NCBI GenBank assembly: GCA_900752815.1 | Contig: CAADWS010000201.1 | Coordinates: 1-16,517, forward strand | Direction: 5' to 3' | DNA length: 16,517 nt | Origin: Bacteroidaceae bacterium | Lineage (GTDB): Bacteria > Bacteroidota > Bacteroidia > Bacteroidales > Bacteroidaceae | Notes under the pieces: generated by a model | Database searches by the model: none | What the model was told of the DNA's origin: nothing | Seen by the model: only the letters and a program-made list of their open reading frames with translations | Shown: piece by piece, positions 7,046-13,736 of the stretch | Layout of the letters: each line of letters begins with the position of its first letter | Numbering within the stretch: the first letter of the stretch is position 1 | Made by a program: the position numbers and the translations under genes

Positions 7046-9229
7046 TCAGCGCCGCATGCGGAACACGAGCGTACCGCCCTTCACAATGTCGGCATGTTCG
7101 ATGTAGTTCTTGCGATACCGTTTACCGTTCAGATAAATCCGGTCCACATAGAGATGCTCACGGTCGAGTCCCTCGGCCACCACCGTGAAGCGCTTGCCGT
7201 CGGGCAGATGGAGCACGATGCGGGGCAACTGCGGCGCGCCGAACACATAGCGGGCACTCACCGGATCGACCGGATAGAAACCCATGGCCGAGAGCAGATA
7301 CCAGGCCGACATCTGTCCGCAGTCGTCGTTGCCGCAAAGACCGTCGGGCTTGGGCAGATACTGCGTGTCAAAAATCTGCCGCACCAGTTCCTGCGTACGT
7401 TCCGGCCGCCCGGCCAGCGCATAGAGATAAGCCACATGGTGGCTGGGCTCATTGCCGTGAGCATACTGCCCAATCAGTCCGGTCACGTCGGCCAGCGTAC
7501 TTTCCAGCCGGACGGTAAAGAGCGAATCGAGTTTCCGGGTCATGGCTTTCGGTCCTCCCATCAGTTTTATCAGTCCCGGAATGTCGTGCTGCACGTGCCA
7601 GGTGTATTGCCAGGCATTCCCCTCCGTATAGTCGCCTCCCGTGCTTTCCGCATGAGCCAGAAGACTGGGATTGAAGGGCGACTTCCAGGAGCCGTCGCTG
7701 TTGCGCGGACGCATGAAACCGGTTGAGGGGTCAAAGAGATTCCGGTAGAAACCGGCCCGGCGGGTAAAATATTCCGCATCGTCCTTGCGCCCCATCAGGC
7801 GTGCCATGTCGGCCGCGGCATAGTCGTCATAAACCGATTCCAGCGTGGAGGATACGGATTCGGTGCGGATGAGGTCGGCAGGGAAGTAGCCATGCTTCAT
7901 ATATACATCCCAATGCGATTTCGGTCCGTGAGCCACCGTCTGCGTACGCTTGATGGCCTCAAAAGCCCGGTCGGCGTCATAGTCGCGGAAACCTTTGTGA
8001 TAGGCCTCGGCAATGATGGCCACCGAGTGATTGCCTATCATGCAATAGTTTTCCTTGCCCCACAGCGTCCACACCGGCAAATAGCCACAGGCATCGGCAT
8101 GGGCTATCATGGAGCGGACAAAAGGCGACACTTTTTCGGGCACGGCCAGCGTGTAGAGCGGATGGGCCGCACGATAGGTGTCCCAAGTGGAGAAGGTGGA
8201 GTAATACTGCCCGTTGTCCGCACGGGCCAGCTTCCCGTTGGCGTCGCGGTAGGCCCCGTCAACGTCGGCTATGTTGTTCGGCTGAATCAGCGCATGATAA
8301 AACGCGGTGTAGAAATTCGTCTTCTGGTCGTCGGTGCCTTCGGCCTCGAAACGCGACAGATAACCATTCCACACCCGGCGCGCGGCAGCGGCAGCCGCCG
8401 TGAAATCCCACCCCGGCAGTTCGGCCGCCAGGTTACGGCGGGCTCCGTCGACCGAAGCCGACGAAAGAGCCACCTTGGCCTCCAGCACATCGCCGGGACG
8501 CAGCGCAAAGCGCAGCAACACCCGATGGCCCCGCTCACCGGGCTGCTTCGGCAACGTGTCGGCCGCAACGACCGGACGGTTGAAAGTCAGCACGAAATAA
8601 ACATCCTGCTCCACCCAGACCCGGTTACGCACATGTCCGGAGAGCGTACGGTCGTCGTCCTGCGCAAGCTCACACGCCAGCACGTGCGAATGATACTGCT
8701 GTTCATTCCAAGCCGGTCCGTGCTGAAGGTCGAGCAGCACCGAAGCCGAATCGGCCCGTTCGAACGTATAGCGGTGATAGGCCACACGGGGAGTGGCCGT
8801 CAGCTCCACTTTTACTCCGGTTTCATTCAGACGCACGGCATAATAACCCGGCGAAGCCTGCTCCGTGCGCTTGTCGAAAGTGCTGCGATAATCCTTCCGG
8901 CCGGGGCGTGCCGTCACGGGCATGAGCAGAATGTCGCCCAAGTCCAGGCATCCCGTCCCGTTGAGGTGGGTCTGCGTGAATCCCCAGATGCGGTCGTCCG
9001 TATAGCGGTATTCCGAACAATATTGCCAGCCCACCGCACCGGTGACCGGACTGGGCTGCACCAGTCCGAAAGGCTGGCAGGCTCCGGGAAACGTATGCCC
9101 GTTGTCGGCATTTCCGATAAAGGGATTGACATAACGCGCATAGTCCGTCTGCGCCACTGCGCCCGCCGCATAGAATAGCGCAGCCAGCATCCAACACTTC
9201 TTTTTCAGTAACAATTTCGTTTTTTTCAT
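7046..9229 (-). CDS. Secreted GH92 exo-alpha-mannosidase
   Basis: A 727-residue glycoside hydrolase of family 92, a calcium-dependent inverting exo-alpha-mannosidase family common in gut Bacteroidetes and used on host N-glycans and yeast mannan. Residues 1-26 are a signal peptide ending AVA before QT, with no lipobox. N-terminal sandwich domain: YVNPFIG, GHTFPGACQPFGLVQPSP and GFTQTHLNGTGC. Catalytic domain: TFSTWDTYRAAHPL, EGNAWQYTW with E536 as the expected general acid, HGNEPSHHVAYLY, and CGNDDCGQMSAWY with D635/D636 at the expected base position. All signature blocks are present and the length is normal. The HGNEP motif resembles alpha-1,2-specific members, but specificity is not certain. 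A perfect TAnnTTTG -7 element precedes the gene. It follows PorT on the same strand, probably as its own transcript, and no SusC/SusD pair lies nearby. Confidence 0.95.
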   Translation of the reverse strand: MKKTKLLLKKKCWMLAALFYAAGAVAQTDYARYVNPFIGNADNGHTFPGACQPFGLVQPSPVTGAVGWQYCSEYRYTDDRIWGFTQTHLNGTGCLDLGDILLMPVTARPGRKDYRSTFDKRTEQASPGYYAVRLNETGVKVELTATPRVAYHRYTFERADSASVLLDLQHGPAWNEQQYHSHVLACELAQDDDRTLSGHVRNRVWVEQDVYFVLTFNRPVVAADTLPKQPGERGHRVLLRFALRPGDVLEAKVALSSASVDGARRNLAAELPGWDFTAAAAAARRVWNGYLSRFEAEGTDDQKTNFYTAFYHALIQPNNIADVDGAYRDANGKLARADNGQYYSTFSTWDTYRAAHPLYTLAVPEKVSPFVRSMIAHADACGYLPVWTLWGKENYCMIGNHSVAIIAEAYHKGFRDYDADRAFEAIKRTQTVAHGPKSHWDVYMKHGYFPADLIRTESVSSTLESVYDDYAAADMARLMGRKDDAEYFTRRAGFYRNLFDPSTGFMRPRNSDGSWKSPFNPSLLAHAESTGGDYTEGNAWQYTWHVQHDIPGLIKLMGGPKAMTRKLDSLFTVRLESTLADVTGLIGQYAHGNEPSHHVAYLYALAGRPERTQELVRQIFDTQYLPKPDGLCGNDDCGQMSAWYLLSAMGFYPVDPVSARYVFGAPQLPRIVLHLPDGKRFTVVAEGLDREHLYVDRIYLNGKRYRKNYIEHADIVKGGTLVFRMRR

Positions 9230-9305
9230 AATGGGTCAACAACACTGCGCCCCGTGACACAGTCCACAACCTGCACACACAGGGCACGAAAAAAAATCCT
9301 TTTGG

Positions 9306-9313
9306 CAAAGGTA
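9306..9313 (-). promoter_or_regulatory. -7 element for the GH92 gene
   Basis: On the minus strand the bases read TACCTTTG, an exact TAnnTTTG. No TTG is at the ideal -33 distance; the region there is TTTTC-rich. The implied leader is about 70 bases. Confidence 0.5.
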
Positions 9314-9320
9314 AACATTC

Positions 9321-9355
9321 TACGGGAAAAGAAAATGCAGAAAAGCCACTTTCTG
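9321..9355 (-). terminator. Weak terminator-like hairpin after the PorT-family gene
   Basis: On the minus strand CAGAAA (9355-9350) pairs with TTTCTG (9343-9338) over a 6-base loop and is followed by CATTTTCTTTT. The stem is short and A/T-rich, so strength is doubtful. It sits between the PorT stop and the GH92 promoter, where a terminator is expected. Confidence 0.35.
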
Positions 9356-9415
9356 AAAGGGAACCGGCCCGAAACCGAACATCCGAAGCCGGAAGAAACA
9401 CAGGAAAAACAGCCT

Positions 9416-10132
9416 CTACTCAAAATAGAAGGAAAGAACCACCATGCTGACGGACGCGCCATTGAGCGACTGCGTGAAAATCTTCTTCGTCGGGTCGTTC
9501 AAATCCGTACGCTTTTTGTCGAGCACATTCCCCAGTCCGAAACAGAATTTCAGTTCCGGTATCAACTTGAAAAAAGGCAGGTAGAGGTCACATCCCATCC
9601 CGACCTCCACCATGAAATTCATCGGCTGGGTGCGAATGCGTCCCTGGGTGGCCGAGGTCAAATCCAGCATCGGCTGAATGCCCGCCAGGACATAAGGGCG
9701 ATAATTGTTGAAGCGGGGAGCCGCTGCCTTAATGTCAAAAGGCAAGGCAATGTAACTCGATTTCAGGTCCTGCGACACCGTTTCGCCGTTCTGCAGATTG
9801 CGGAACTCGATGTGCTTGCTTCCAAAATGCAACGAAGGAATCAGCCGAAGCGCAAAATATTGATTGAGCTTCCACTCGCCAAGCACACCCACCGAGAATC
9901 CCACGCCCGGACGGTCGTTCTCGGCCAGCCACTGTGCTCCCGTTTCCGGATCCACATACCCGTTGTTCTCCAGACTGAGGCCCTGGTCGTGAAGGCCGAA
10001 GGTGAAGCCGTAGTGGAAGCGCCGCTCGTCGATGAACGGCTTGTGCTGCACTTTGCGCTGTTGCGCCAAAGCCCCTGATGCAAAGCAGCAGAGGCACAGA
10101 AGCAGGACGGAAATGTAGCGCAACAGGTGCAT
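9416..10132 (-). CDS. PorT-family outer-membrane beta-barrel protein
   Basis: A 238-residue protein started at ATG 10132. The open frame extends 24 codons further upstream, but the promoter at 10153-10182 lies inside that extension. A signal peptide follows the chosen start (hydrophobic LLLCLCCFASGALA, cleavage before QQ). The rest is rich in alternating aromatic/polar segments ending in the outer-membrane signature SFYFE (C-terminal aromatic then E). Segments such as FHYGFTFGLHDQGLS, LRLIPSLHFG, NNYRPYVLAGIQP, GMGCDLYLPFFKLIPELKF and FGLGNVLDKKRTDL match the PorT family. PorT belongs to the type IX secretion/gliding apparatus where that system exists; many gut Bacteroidales keep a PorT-like barrel of unclear role. 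No other type IX gene is in the window, so the function is not assigned. Confidence 0.85.
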   Translation of the reverse strand: MHLLRYISVLLLCLCCFASGALAQQRKVQHKPFIDERRFHYGFTFGLHDQGLSLENNGYVDPETGAQWLAENDRPGVGFSVGVLGEWKLNQYFALRLIPSLHFGSKHIEFRNLQNGETVSQDLKSSYIALPFDIKAAAPRFNNYRPYVLAGIQPMLDLTSATQGRIRTQPMNFMVEVGMGCDLYLPFFKLIPELKFCFGLGNVLDKKRTDLNDPTKKIFTQSLNGASVSMVVLSFYFE

Positions 10133-10152
10133 ATTCAGTTTCAATAACGGCA

Positions 10153-10182
10153 CAAATTTAATAATATTGCCCGGCACACAAA
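10153..10182 (-). promoter_or_regulatory. Promoter of the PorT-family gene
   Basis: On the minus strand, -7 element TAAATTTG (10160-10153) with TTTG (10182-10179) 18 bases upstream. The expected start of transcription is only some 14 bases before ATG 10132, giving a very short leader. This is the main reason for choosing that start codon over the longer frame. Confidence 0.55.
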
Positions 10183-10318
10183 AATAAATAAGCCTTTTCA
10201 GCACACAGAAACCGACGAAACCTGTCCTGCGAAAACCGGCATCGGCCGGCCCGTCTCAAAAAAACAGGAATATGCAGAAAAAAGTAAGGGCCACTCTTTT
10301 CCTTATCAAAGATTTGTG

Positions 10319-10326
10319 TAACTTTG
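10319..10326 (+). promoter_or_regulatory. -7 element for the ferredoxin gene
   Basis: TAACTTTG is an exact TAnnTTTG. A CTTTT stretch ending at 10300 lies 18 bases upstream as a poor -33. The leader would be about 45-50 bases, A/T-rich and ending AACAATTTAAAAATTCACTAAC before the ATG, a typical Bacteroidetes leader without a Shine-Dalgarno sequence. Confidence 0.55.
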
Positions 10327-10379
10327 CGCCAAATACTGATATCGACAACAGATTACTAACAATTTAAAAATTCACTAAC

Positions 10380-10550
10380 ATGGCTTATGTAATTAGCGAC
10401 GACTGCATTGCATGCGGTACTTGCATTGACGAATGCCCCTCTGGTGCCATCTCTGAAGGCGCAAAGTATTCTATCGACCCCAGCGTATGCGTTGACTGCG
10501 GTACTTGCGCTGACGTATGTCCTTCTGGTGCTATCGCTCCGGGCGAATAA
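10380..10550 (+). CDS. Small 2[4Fe-4S] ferredoxin
   Basis: A 56-residue soluble electron carrier of the clostridial ferredoxin type. Two cluster motifs are complete: C9-x2-C12-x2-C15-x3-C19-P and C37-x2-C40-x2-C43-x3-C47-P. The halves are near-copies (ACGTCIDECPSGAIS and DCGTCADVCPSGAIA), showing the internal duplication of this family. The length is standard. It would shuttle electrons for anaerobic enzymes such as pyruvate:ferredoxin oxidoreductase; partners are not in the window. Codons end in T/C in a pattern unlike the neighbours (GGT, ACT, GCT, TCT favoured while other genes here prefer GGC, GCC), consistent with very high expression. It is a single-gene transcript: a -7 element lies 54 bases upstream and a strong terminator 39 bases past the stop. 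Confidence 0.97.
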   Translation: MAYVISDDCIACGTCIDECPSGAISEGAKYSIDPSVCVDCGTCADVCPSGAIAPGE

Positions 10551-10588
10551 TCGTCGCAGAAAACCCAATTCTCCCCAAGGAGACTTTA

Positions 10589-10624
10589 CCGTCGTTTTGC
10601 CAGGCAAAGCGGCGGTTTTATTTT
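10589..10624 (+). terminator. Intrinsic terminator of the ferredoxin gene
   Basis: CCGTCGTTTTG (10589-10599) pairs with CAAAGCGGCGG (10605-10615), including two G-U pairs, around a 5-base loop. TTTTATTTT follows immediately. A strong, well-placed intrinsic terminator for a highly expressed small gene. Confidence 0.85.
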
Positions 10625-10805
10625 ACCCCTCCGAAACGGACGGCAACGGCACAGCACTTCCCCCTCCCCCGCACCGGCAACAGACATCCGGCCGTGGCCA
10701 TACCGGAGAGACTCCCGTTTCCCTCCTGAATTTTCCACATTTCAGGCATTCACCCCGGCAAAAGGACCCTTCTTTCCCGAATTGAAAGAAAAAACAGCGA
10801 CAAAA

Positions 10806-10837
10806 TTTTGTCCAGAACGCCAAAAGTCCTATCTTTG
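10806..10837 (+). promoter_or_regulatory. Strong promoter of the tRNA operon
   Basis: TTTTG at 10806-10810, a 19-base spacer, then TATCTTTG at 10830-10837: both Bacteroidetes promoter elements at ideal spacing. Transcription would begin about 25 bases before the tRNA-Gly 5' end. This is one of the two clearest two-element promoters in the window. Confidence 0.75.
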
Positions 10838-10867
10838 CATCCGTCTTCTGAAAACAAACGAAGAAAT

Positions 10868-10940
10868 GCGGAAATAGCTCAGTTGGTAGAGCACAACCTT
10901 GCCAAGGTTGGGGTCGCGAGTTCGAGTCTCGTTTTCCGCT
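10868..10940 (+). tRNA. tRNA-Gly (anticodon GCC)
   Basis: 73 bases. Acceptor GCGGAAA pairs with TTTCCGC, discriminator T. D arm AGCTCAGTTGGTAGAGC, anticodon stem CAACC/GGTTG with loop TTGCCAA (anticodon GCC), and T arm with GTTCGAGTC. No CCA is encoded, so the tail must be added. Eight bases separate it from the next tRNA. Confidence 0.97.
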
Positions 10941-10948
10941 CTCAGGTC

Positions 10949-11034
10949 GCTCGAATGGTGGAATCGGTAGACACGAAGGACTTAAAATCCTTTGGCCAGT
11001 GATGGCTGTGCGGGTTCAAGTCCCGCTTCGAGTA
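10949..11034 (+). tRNA. tRNA-Leu (anticodon UAA)
   Basis: 86 bases with a long variable arm, as expected for leucine. Acceptor GCTCGAA pairs with TTCGAGT (G-U at the first pair), discriminator A. Anticodon stem AAGGA/TCCTT with loop CTTAAAA (anticodon TAA). Variable arm GGCCAGTGATGGCTG and T arm GCGGGTTCAAGTCCCGC. No encoded CCA. Cotranscribed with tRNA-Gly. Confidence 0.97.
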
Positions 11035-11045
11035 CAAGAAATAGT

Positions 11046-11084
11046 GCTAATTGCTTGATAACGAGTAATTAGCGTTTTTCTTTT
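11046..11084 (+). terminator. Intrinsic terminator of the tRNA operon
   Basis: GCTAATTGCTTG (11046-11057) pairs with CGAGTAATTAGC (11062-11073), including two G-U pairs, around an ATAA loop. GTTTTTCTTTT follows. It begins 12 bases after tRNA-Leu. Confidence 0.85.
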
Positions 11085-11312
11085 CCACAGAACGCACTCT
11101 TTCCATTCTGTAAAAGCACACCACATTTGAAACTTTTCCGACAAAATAACAAGAGGCGGCTCCCCTTCGGGAATATCACCCGGTACGACCAATGGCTACG
11201 CTTTGCCGGCAACAGGAAACACTGTTTTTTCCAGCAATAGCCAAACCCTTCTGTTCCTGATATTATTCACACCCCATTCTCCACGTCTGACCCTTATTTA
11301 CACAGAAACCAT
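11085..11312. other. Gap before the CAT-like gene, no clear promoter
   Basis: About 230 bases with no gene. No exact TAnnTTTG is seen; the nearest is TACGCTTTG, which has one base too many between the halves. The word ACTGTTTTTTCC near 11221-11232 resembles the 21-bp repeat family, and GAGGCGGCTC at 11153-11162 matches the 84-bp repeat core. Both may be relics or chance. Confidence 0.45.
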
Positions 11313-11930
11313 ATGATGAAAGAAGTCAATCCGGCAACAACGACACGTGCCTACGCATTTGATATGTGGATGCACGCCCCCATGCCCATGGTCACCTTTT
11401 TCAAGACACTGGACGTAACCCGCCTGGCAAAGAAAAGCAAGAAGGAAGGCTTGAAGTTCAATATGCTGATGTGCTGGTGCATCGGTAAAGCCGCATCCGC
11501 CATCAAGGAGTTCTACCTTCTTCCCGTCGGCGACAAGTTGATGCAGTATGACAGCATCGCCGTGAATACAATCGTAGCCAACCGGAATGGAGAAGTAAGT
11601 TCCTGCGACATCCCTTTTTCTGAAGAGTTGCCTCTGTTCCATCGTGATTACATGCGGTTGACCAGGCAGGTGGCCAACAGTTGCCGGAACCATGACTTGA
11701 CAGAGAGCATGGTCATCGGTACCTCTGCGTTGGTGAATTATGATATTGATGGCGCAGTGGGGATGTACAGCGGAGTTTTCAACAATCCGTTCCTGATTTG
11801 GGGAAAATACAGAAAGCGTTTTTTCAAAAAATATCTGACCGTATCCTTTCAGTTCCACCACACACAAATGGACGGGGCCCATGCCGCACGCTTTTTGGAC
11901 GAACTTCAAAACGAAATCAAACGTATTTGA
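11313..11930 (+). CDS. Chloramphenicol-acetyltransferase-like (CatA fold) acyltransferase
   Basis: A 205-residue protein of the CAT fold: acetyl-CoA-dependent, normally a trimer with active sites between subunits. The catalytic-histidine block is QFHHTQMDGAHAARFL at 180-195, with H183 as the expected base and D187/G188 conserved. Other family segments: KFNMLMCWCIGKA (48-60) and the NPF turn at 158-160. Compared with the usual pattern QxHHSxxDGYH (S/A after HH, aromatic after DG), this protein has T184 and A189, and it is slightly shorter than typical 213-219-residue enzymes. It is therefore a divergent member. Such chromosomal proteins are common in Bacteroidetes and often have no shown antibiotic substrate, so resistance is not claimed. 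Two adjacent ATGs (11313, 11316) are possible starts. I found no clear promoter upstream, and no strong terminator after it. Confidence 0.85.
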   Translation: MMKEVNPATTTRAYAFDMWMHAPMPMVTFFKTLDVTRLAKKSKKEGLKFNMLMCWCIGKAASAIKEFYLLPVGDKLMQYDSIAVNTIVANRNGEVSSCDIPFSEELPLFHRDYMRLTRQVANSCRNHDLTESMVIGTSALVNYDIDGAVGMYSGVFNNPFLIWGKYRKRFFKKYLTVSFQFHHTQMDGAHAARFLDELQNEIKRI

Positions 11931-12016
11931 TCCGGCGCAAGCTCTTCTGTTGCCTTTTTGTCTGAAAAATGATGCAGCCCGACAAAGCCACGCCCAAGGA
12001 CCGCATCTTGGCTTTC

Positions 12017-12206
12017 CGCTCGCCTTTCACTATCTTTTCATAAGCCAGGAGGCGGCTCGGCCATGTCAAACCAGAAAACTGCGTTCTTGGTTTTCCATTG
12101 CGCTCGCCTTTCACTATCTTTTCATAAGATAGGAGGCGGCTCGGCCATGCAAAACCTGAAAACTGCGTTTTCGGTTTGTCATTGCGCTCGCCTTTCGCTA
12201 TCTTTG
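12017..12206. repeat. 84-bp tandem repeat, two copies plus a partial third
   Basis: Copies begin at 12017, 12101 and 12185, each with CGCTCGCCTTTC. The first two differ at about nine of 84 positions by hand alignment. The shared core is GGAGGCGGCTCGGCCATG. The third runs only about 22 bases before unique sequence begins. Within each copy, CTATCTTTT occupies the position that in the third copy reads CTATCTTTG, a perfect -7 promoter element. Ten bases of the core (GAGGCGGCTC) also occur alone at 11153-11162, a possible relic. Confidence 0.85.
12175..12206 (+). promoter_or_regulatory. Promoter of the esterase gene, inside the last repeat copy
   Basis: TTTG at 12175-12178, a 20-base spacer, then TATCTTTG at 12199-12206. 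Both elements match the Bacteroidetes consensus at good spacing. Transcription would start near 12213, giving a leader of about 80 bases. The -33 box comes from the end of repeat copy two and the -7 box from the partial copy three. Confidence 0.65.
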
Positions 12207-12293
12207 CCACGAGAAAAGCATATTAATGGCAAAAACACGGAGTAGGACGGCGCTGAGGGGTTCCGCAACTGCTCCATACCTTATTTATGATAT

Positions 12294-13160
12294 ATGAAAA
12301 ACTTACTTAATCAACTGCACTATGCTGCAACTGCCCTTTGCTTCTTCTTTTGCAGTTCCACCGTTTGGGCACAACAGAAAATGGAGTTAGAAATATGGCC
12401 TGACGGAGCCCCAAACACCAACAACATCACGGAACCGGAACAAATACTGGAAGGTATGCGTATCGGCCGCATCAGCCGCCCCACACTCACGGTCTACCTT
12501 CCGGAGAAAAGTTGCGGAAAAGCCATTATTGCATGCCCGGGAGGCGGATACACTTATGTGGCCACCCGTCATGAGGGACACGACATGGCCCAATGGTTCA
12601 ACGAACAAGGCATCGCCTTCGCTGTTCTGAAATACCGTACTCCGAACGGACACTATGATGTCCCGCTGACGGATGCTCTCGAGGCCATCCGCCTGCTGCG
12701 AAGAAACGCCAAAAAATGGAATATCCGGCAAGTGGGAATCATGGGCGCCTCTGCCGGCGGACATCTGGCCTCAACAGCCGCCACACACTACACGGCGGAC
12801 TCACGCCCCGACTTCCAACTGCTGTTCTATCCCGTTGTCAGCATGCAGAAAGGAGTCACCCACAGCGGTTCGCGCCAGCAACTGCTGGGCCGACAGCCTT
12901 CCGACGAACTGATAAGACACTTCAGCAACGAACTCCACGTTGACAGCCTCACACCGCCGGCTCTGATTATCCACTGCAGCGACGACGCTGCCGTTCGTCC
13001 CGAAAACAGCCTGCGCTACTATAAGGCGTTGATAGCCCACCACGTACCGGCCACACTCATTTGTTATCCCAAAGGCGGACACGGCTGGGGATTCTCCGAC
13101 AGTTTCCCCTACAAAAAAGAATGGATGGCCGAAGTCAGGAAATGGCTGGAAATGCTCTGA
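12294..13160 (+). CDS. Secreted alpha/beta-hydrolase, esterase/lipase type
   Basis: A 288-residue hydrolase with a signal peptide (residues 1-26, ending VWA before QQ). The catalytic core is complete: oxyanion segment CPGGGYTYVA (81-90), nucleophile elbow GASAGG with S153, acid D231 in HCSDDAAV, and H263 in KGGHGWG. This pattern matches the Bacteroidetes esterases often annotated as acetyl-xylan or carbohydrate esterases that remove acyl groups from sugars. The substrate cannot be read from sequence, and no xylan genes lie nearby. The start ATG follows an A/T-rich leader and leads straight into the signal peptide. The gene is transcribed alone, from a promoter formed by the 84-bp repeats, and converges on the NifX-like gene with a shared hairpin between them. 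Confidence 0.88.
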   Translation: MKNLLNQLHYAATALCFFFCSSTVWAQQKMELEIWPDGAPNTNNITEPEQILEGMRIGRISRPTLTVYLPEKSCGKAIIACPGGGYTYVATRHEGHDMAQWFNEQGIAFAVLKYRTPNGHYDVPLTDALEAIRLLRRNAKKWNIRQVGIMGASAGGHLASTAATHYTADSRPDFQLLFYPVVSMQKGVTHSGSRQQLLGRQPSDELIRHFSNELHVDSLTPPALIIHCSDDAAVRPENSLRYYKALIAHHVPATLICYPKGGHGWGFSDSFPYKKEWMAEVRKWLEML

Positions 13161-13197
13161 CTGTTGCCTGCACACGGCTATTCCGCCACGGACTAAG

Positions 13198-13255
13198 ACA
13201 AAGGCTTCCGGTAATTTCTGTCTGTAGAAAAATACCGGAAGCCTTTGTTGTTCTT
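13198..13255. terminator. Bidirectional terminator between esterase and NifX-like gene
   Basis: ACAAAGGCTTCCGGTA (13198-13213) pairs perfectly with 13233-13248. An inner TTTCT/AGAAA helix extends the hairpin. On the plus strand TGTTCTTCT follows, giving a moderate U-rich tail. On the minus strand the tail (CTTAG) is poor. It sits midway between the two convergent stop codons. Confidence 0.75.
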
Positions 13256-13273
13256 CTATCGGCCAAAGAAACA

Positions 13274-13675
13274 TCAATGCCCGTGATGACATTCGTGATG
13301 ACCGCCATCATGGCCGCCGCACTCGTGATGCTCATCGCCATGCGCGCTGCATCCTTCTCCCGAATCCTCCAATTTTCCGTCCAGATAGTCAGCCACAACG
13401 AGGTCCACATCGCCACTGCAGCCGCGCACCACCTTTATGTGGTTGCTCTGCAGAATATTCAGGGCACCTTCGCCCATGCTGCCGGCCAGCATCACTTCAA
13501 CGCCAAGCTGCCGGAGCACATTAACGACTCCCGACTTGCATCCGCATCCCTGGGGAGAGGGCAACGTATCTTTCACGGCAATTTCGCCGTCTTTCACCGT
13601 ATAGATGGTATAATGGTCGCAATGGCCAAAATGATTGTCCACCTGATTGTCTCTTGTCGGTACTGCTATTTTCAT
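13274..13675 (-). CDS. NifX/NifB-like (dinitrogenase FeMo-cofactor family) protein with His/Cys-rich tail
   Basis: A 133-residue protein of the small alpha/beta family (PF02579 type) found in NifX, NafY and the NifB C-terminus, and in many non-fixing anaerobes. The N-terminus MKIAVPTRDNQVDNHFGHCD is typical. Conserved glycine/cysteine segments follow: PQGCGCKSGV (41-50), LAGSMGEGALNIL (63-75) and KVVRGCSGDV (81-90). Residues 109-133 are a tail with nine His and three Cys spaced ten apart (C109, C119, C129), a likely metal-binding extension. The open frame continues 58 codons upstream, but a -7 element lies inside that extension (13729-13736) and family proteins start at MKIA, so ATG 13675 is chosen. 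No nif genes are present, so nitrogen fixation is not implied; an iron, molybdenum or other metal carrier role is only inferred. Confidence 0.87.
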   Translation of the reverse strand: MKIAVPTRDNQVDNHFGHCDHYTIYTVKDGEIAVKDTLPSPQGCGCKSGVVNVLRQLGVEVMLAGSMGEGALNILQSNHIKVVRGCSGDVDLVVADYLDGKLEDSGEGCSAHGDEHHECGGHDGGHHECHHGH

Positions 13676-13728
13676 TTTTCCACTGATTTTTGATTTTCCT
13701 TTTCCGCAGCAGACGGGCTGCATCCGGC

Positions 13729-13736
13729 CAAAGATA
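13729..13736 (-). promoter_or_regulatory. -7 element for the NifX-like gene
   Basis: On the minus strand the bases read TATCTTTG, the same eight bases as in the tRNA and esterase promoters. No clear -33 TTG is present at 19-21 bases. The leader to ATG 13675 would be about 47 bases. The position argues against the longer open frame as the true protein. Confidence 0.5.

Larger units (their letters stand above)
10551..10867. other. 317-base gap between ferredoxin and the tRNA pair
   Basis: Ferredoxin terminator at the left and tRNA promoter at 10806-10837. The middle (about 10630-10800) is C-rich on the plus strand and shows no gene, repeat or strong hairpin; a 7-bp palindrome TTCTTTC/GAAAGAA near 10772-10792 is the only visible structure. 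Confidence 0.55.
11931..12293. other. 363-base gap filled by 84-bp repeats
   Basis: No credible gene. A 97-codon open frame on the minus strand spans the gap but only because 84 is divisible by three; it encodes the repeated peptide YEKIVKGER. The gap holds two full repeat copies and a partial third (12017-12206), a possible decayed copy before them (about 11980-12016), and the esterase promoter and leader at the right. Confidence 0.6.

Noticed and set aside
6705..7106. Open frame of 133 codons on the plus strand with TVFPKVP repeats
   Set aside because: It spans the 21-bp tandem array; 21 is divisible by three so the frame stays open by repetition. It has no domain, overlaps a terminator and the end of GH92, and lacks a promoter.
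7892..9178. 428-codon plus-strand frame across the GH92 gene
   Set aside because: Shadow frame; GH92 signature blocks are all on the minus strand.
10133..10204. 24-codon N-terminal extension of the PorT-family protein
   Set aside because: The signal peptide follows the internal ATG at 10132, and the promoter lies within the extension.
10808..11002. 64-codon open frame across the tRNA genes
   Set aside because: It overlaps two clear tRNA genes and their promoter.
10868..11034. Integration site of a mobile element at the tRNA pair
   Set aside because: No integrase, no duplicated tRNA 3' end and no change of gene character follow; the operon ends with its own terminator.
11313..11930. Acquired antibiotic resistance gene
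   Set aside because: Fold match only; the active-site signature is divergent and there is no mobile element or resistance neighbour.
12017..12206. CRISPR array or insertion-sequence end
   Set aside because: The period is 84 bp with the whole unit conserved, there are no variable spacers, no terminal inverted repeats and no transposase.
11917..12210. Minus-strand open frame of 97 codons with repeated YEKIVKGER
   Set aside because: It is an in-frame reading of the 84-bp repeats, starts at GTG, runs antisense to the esterase promoter and shows no family feature.
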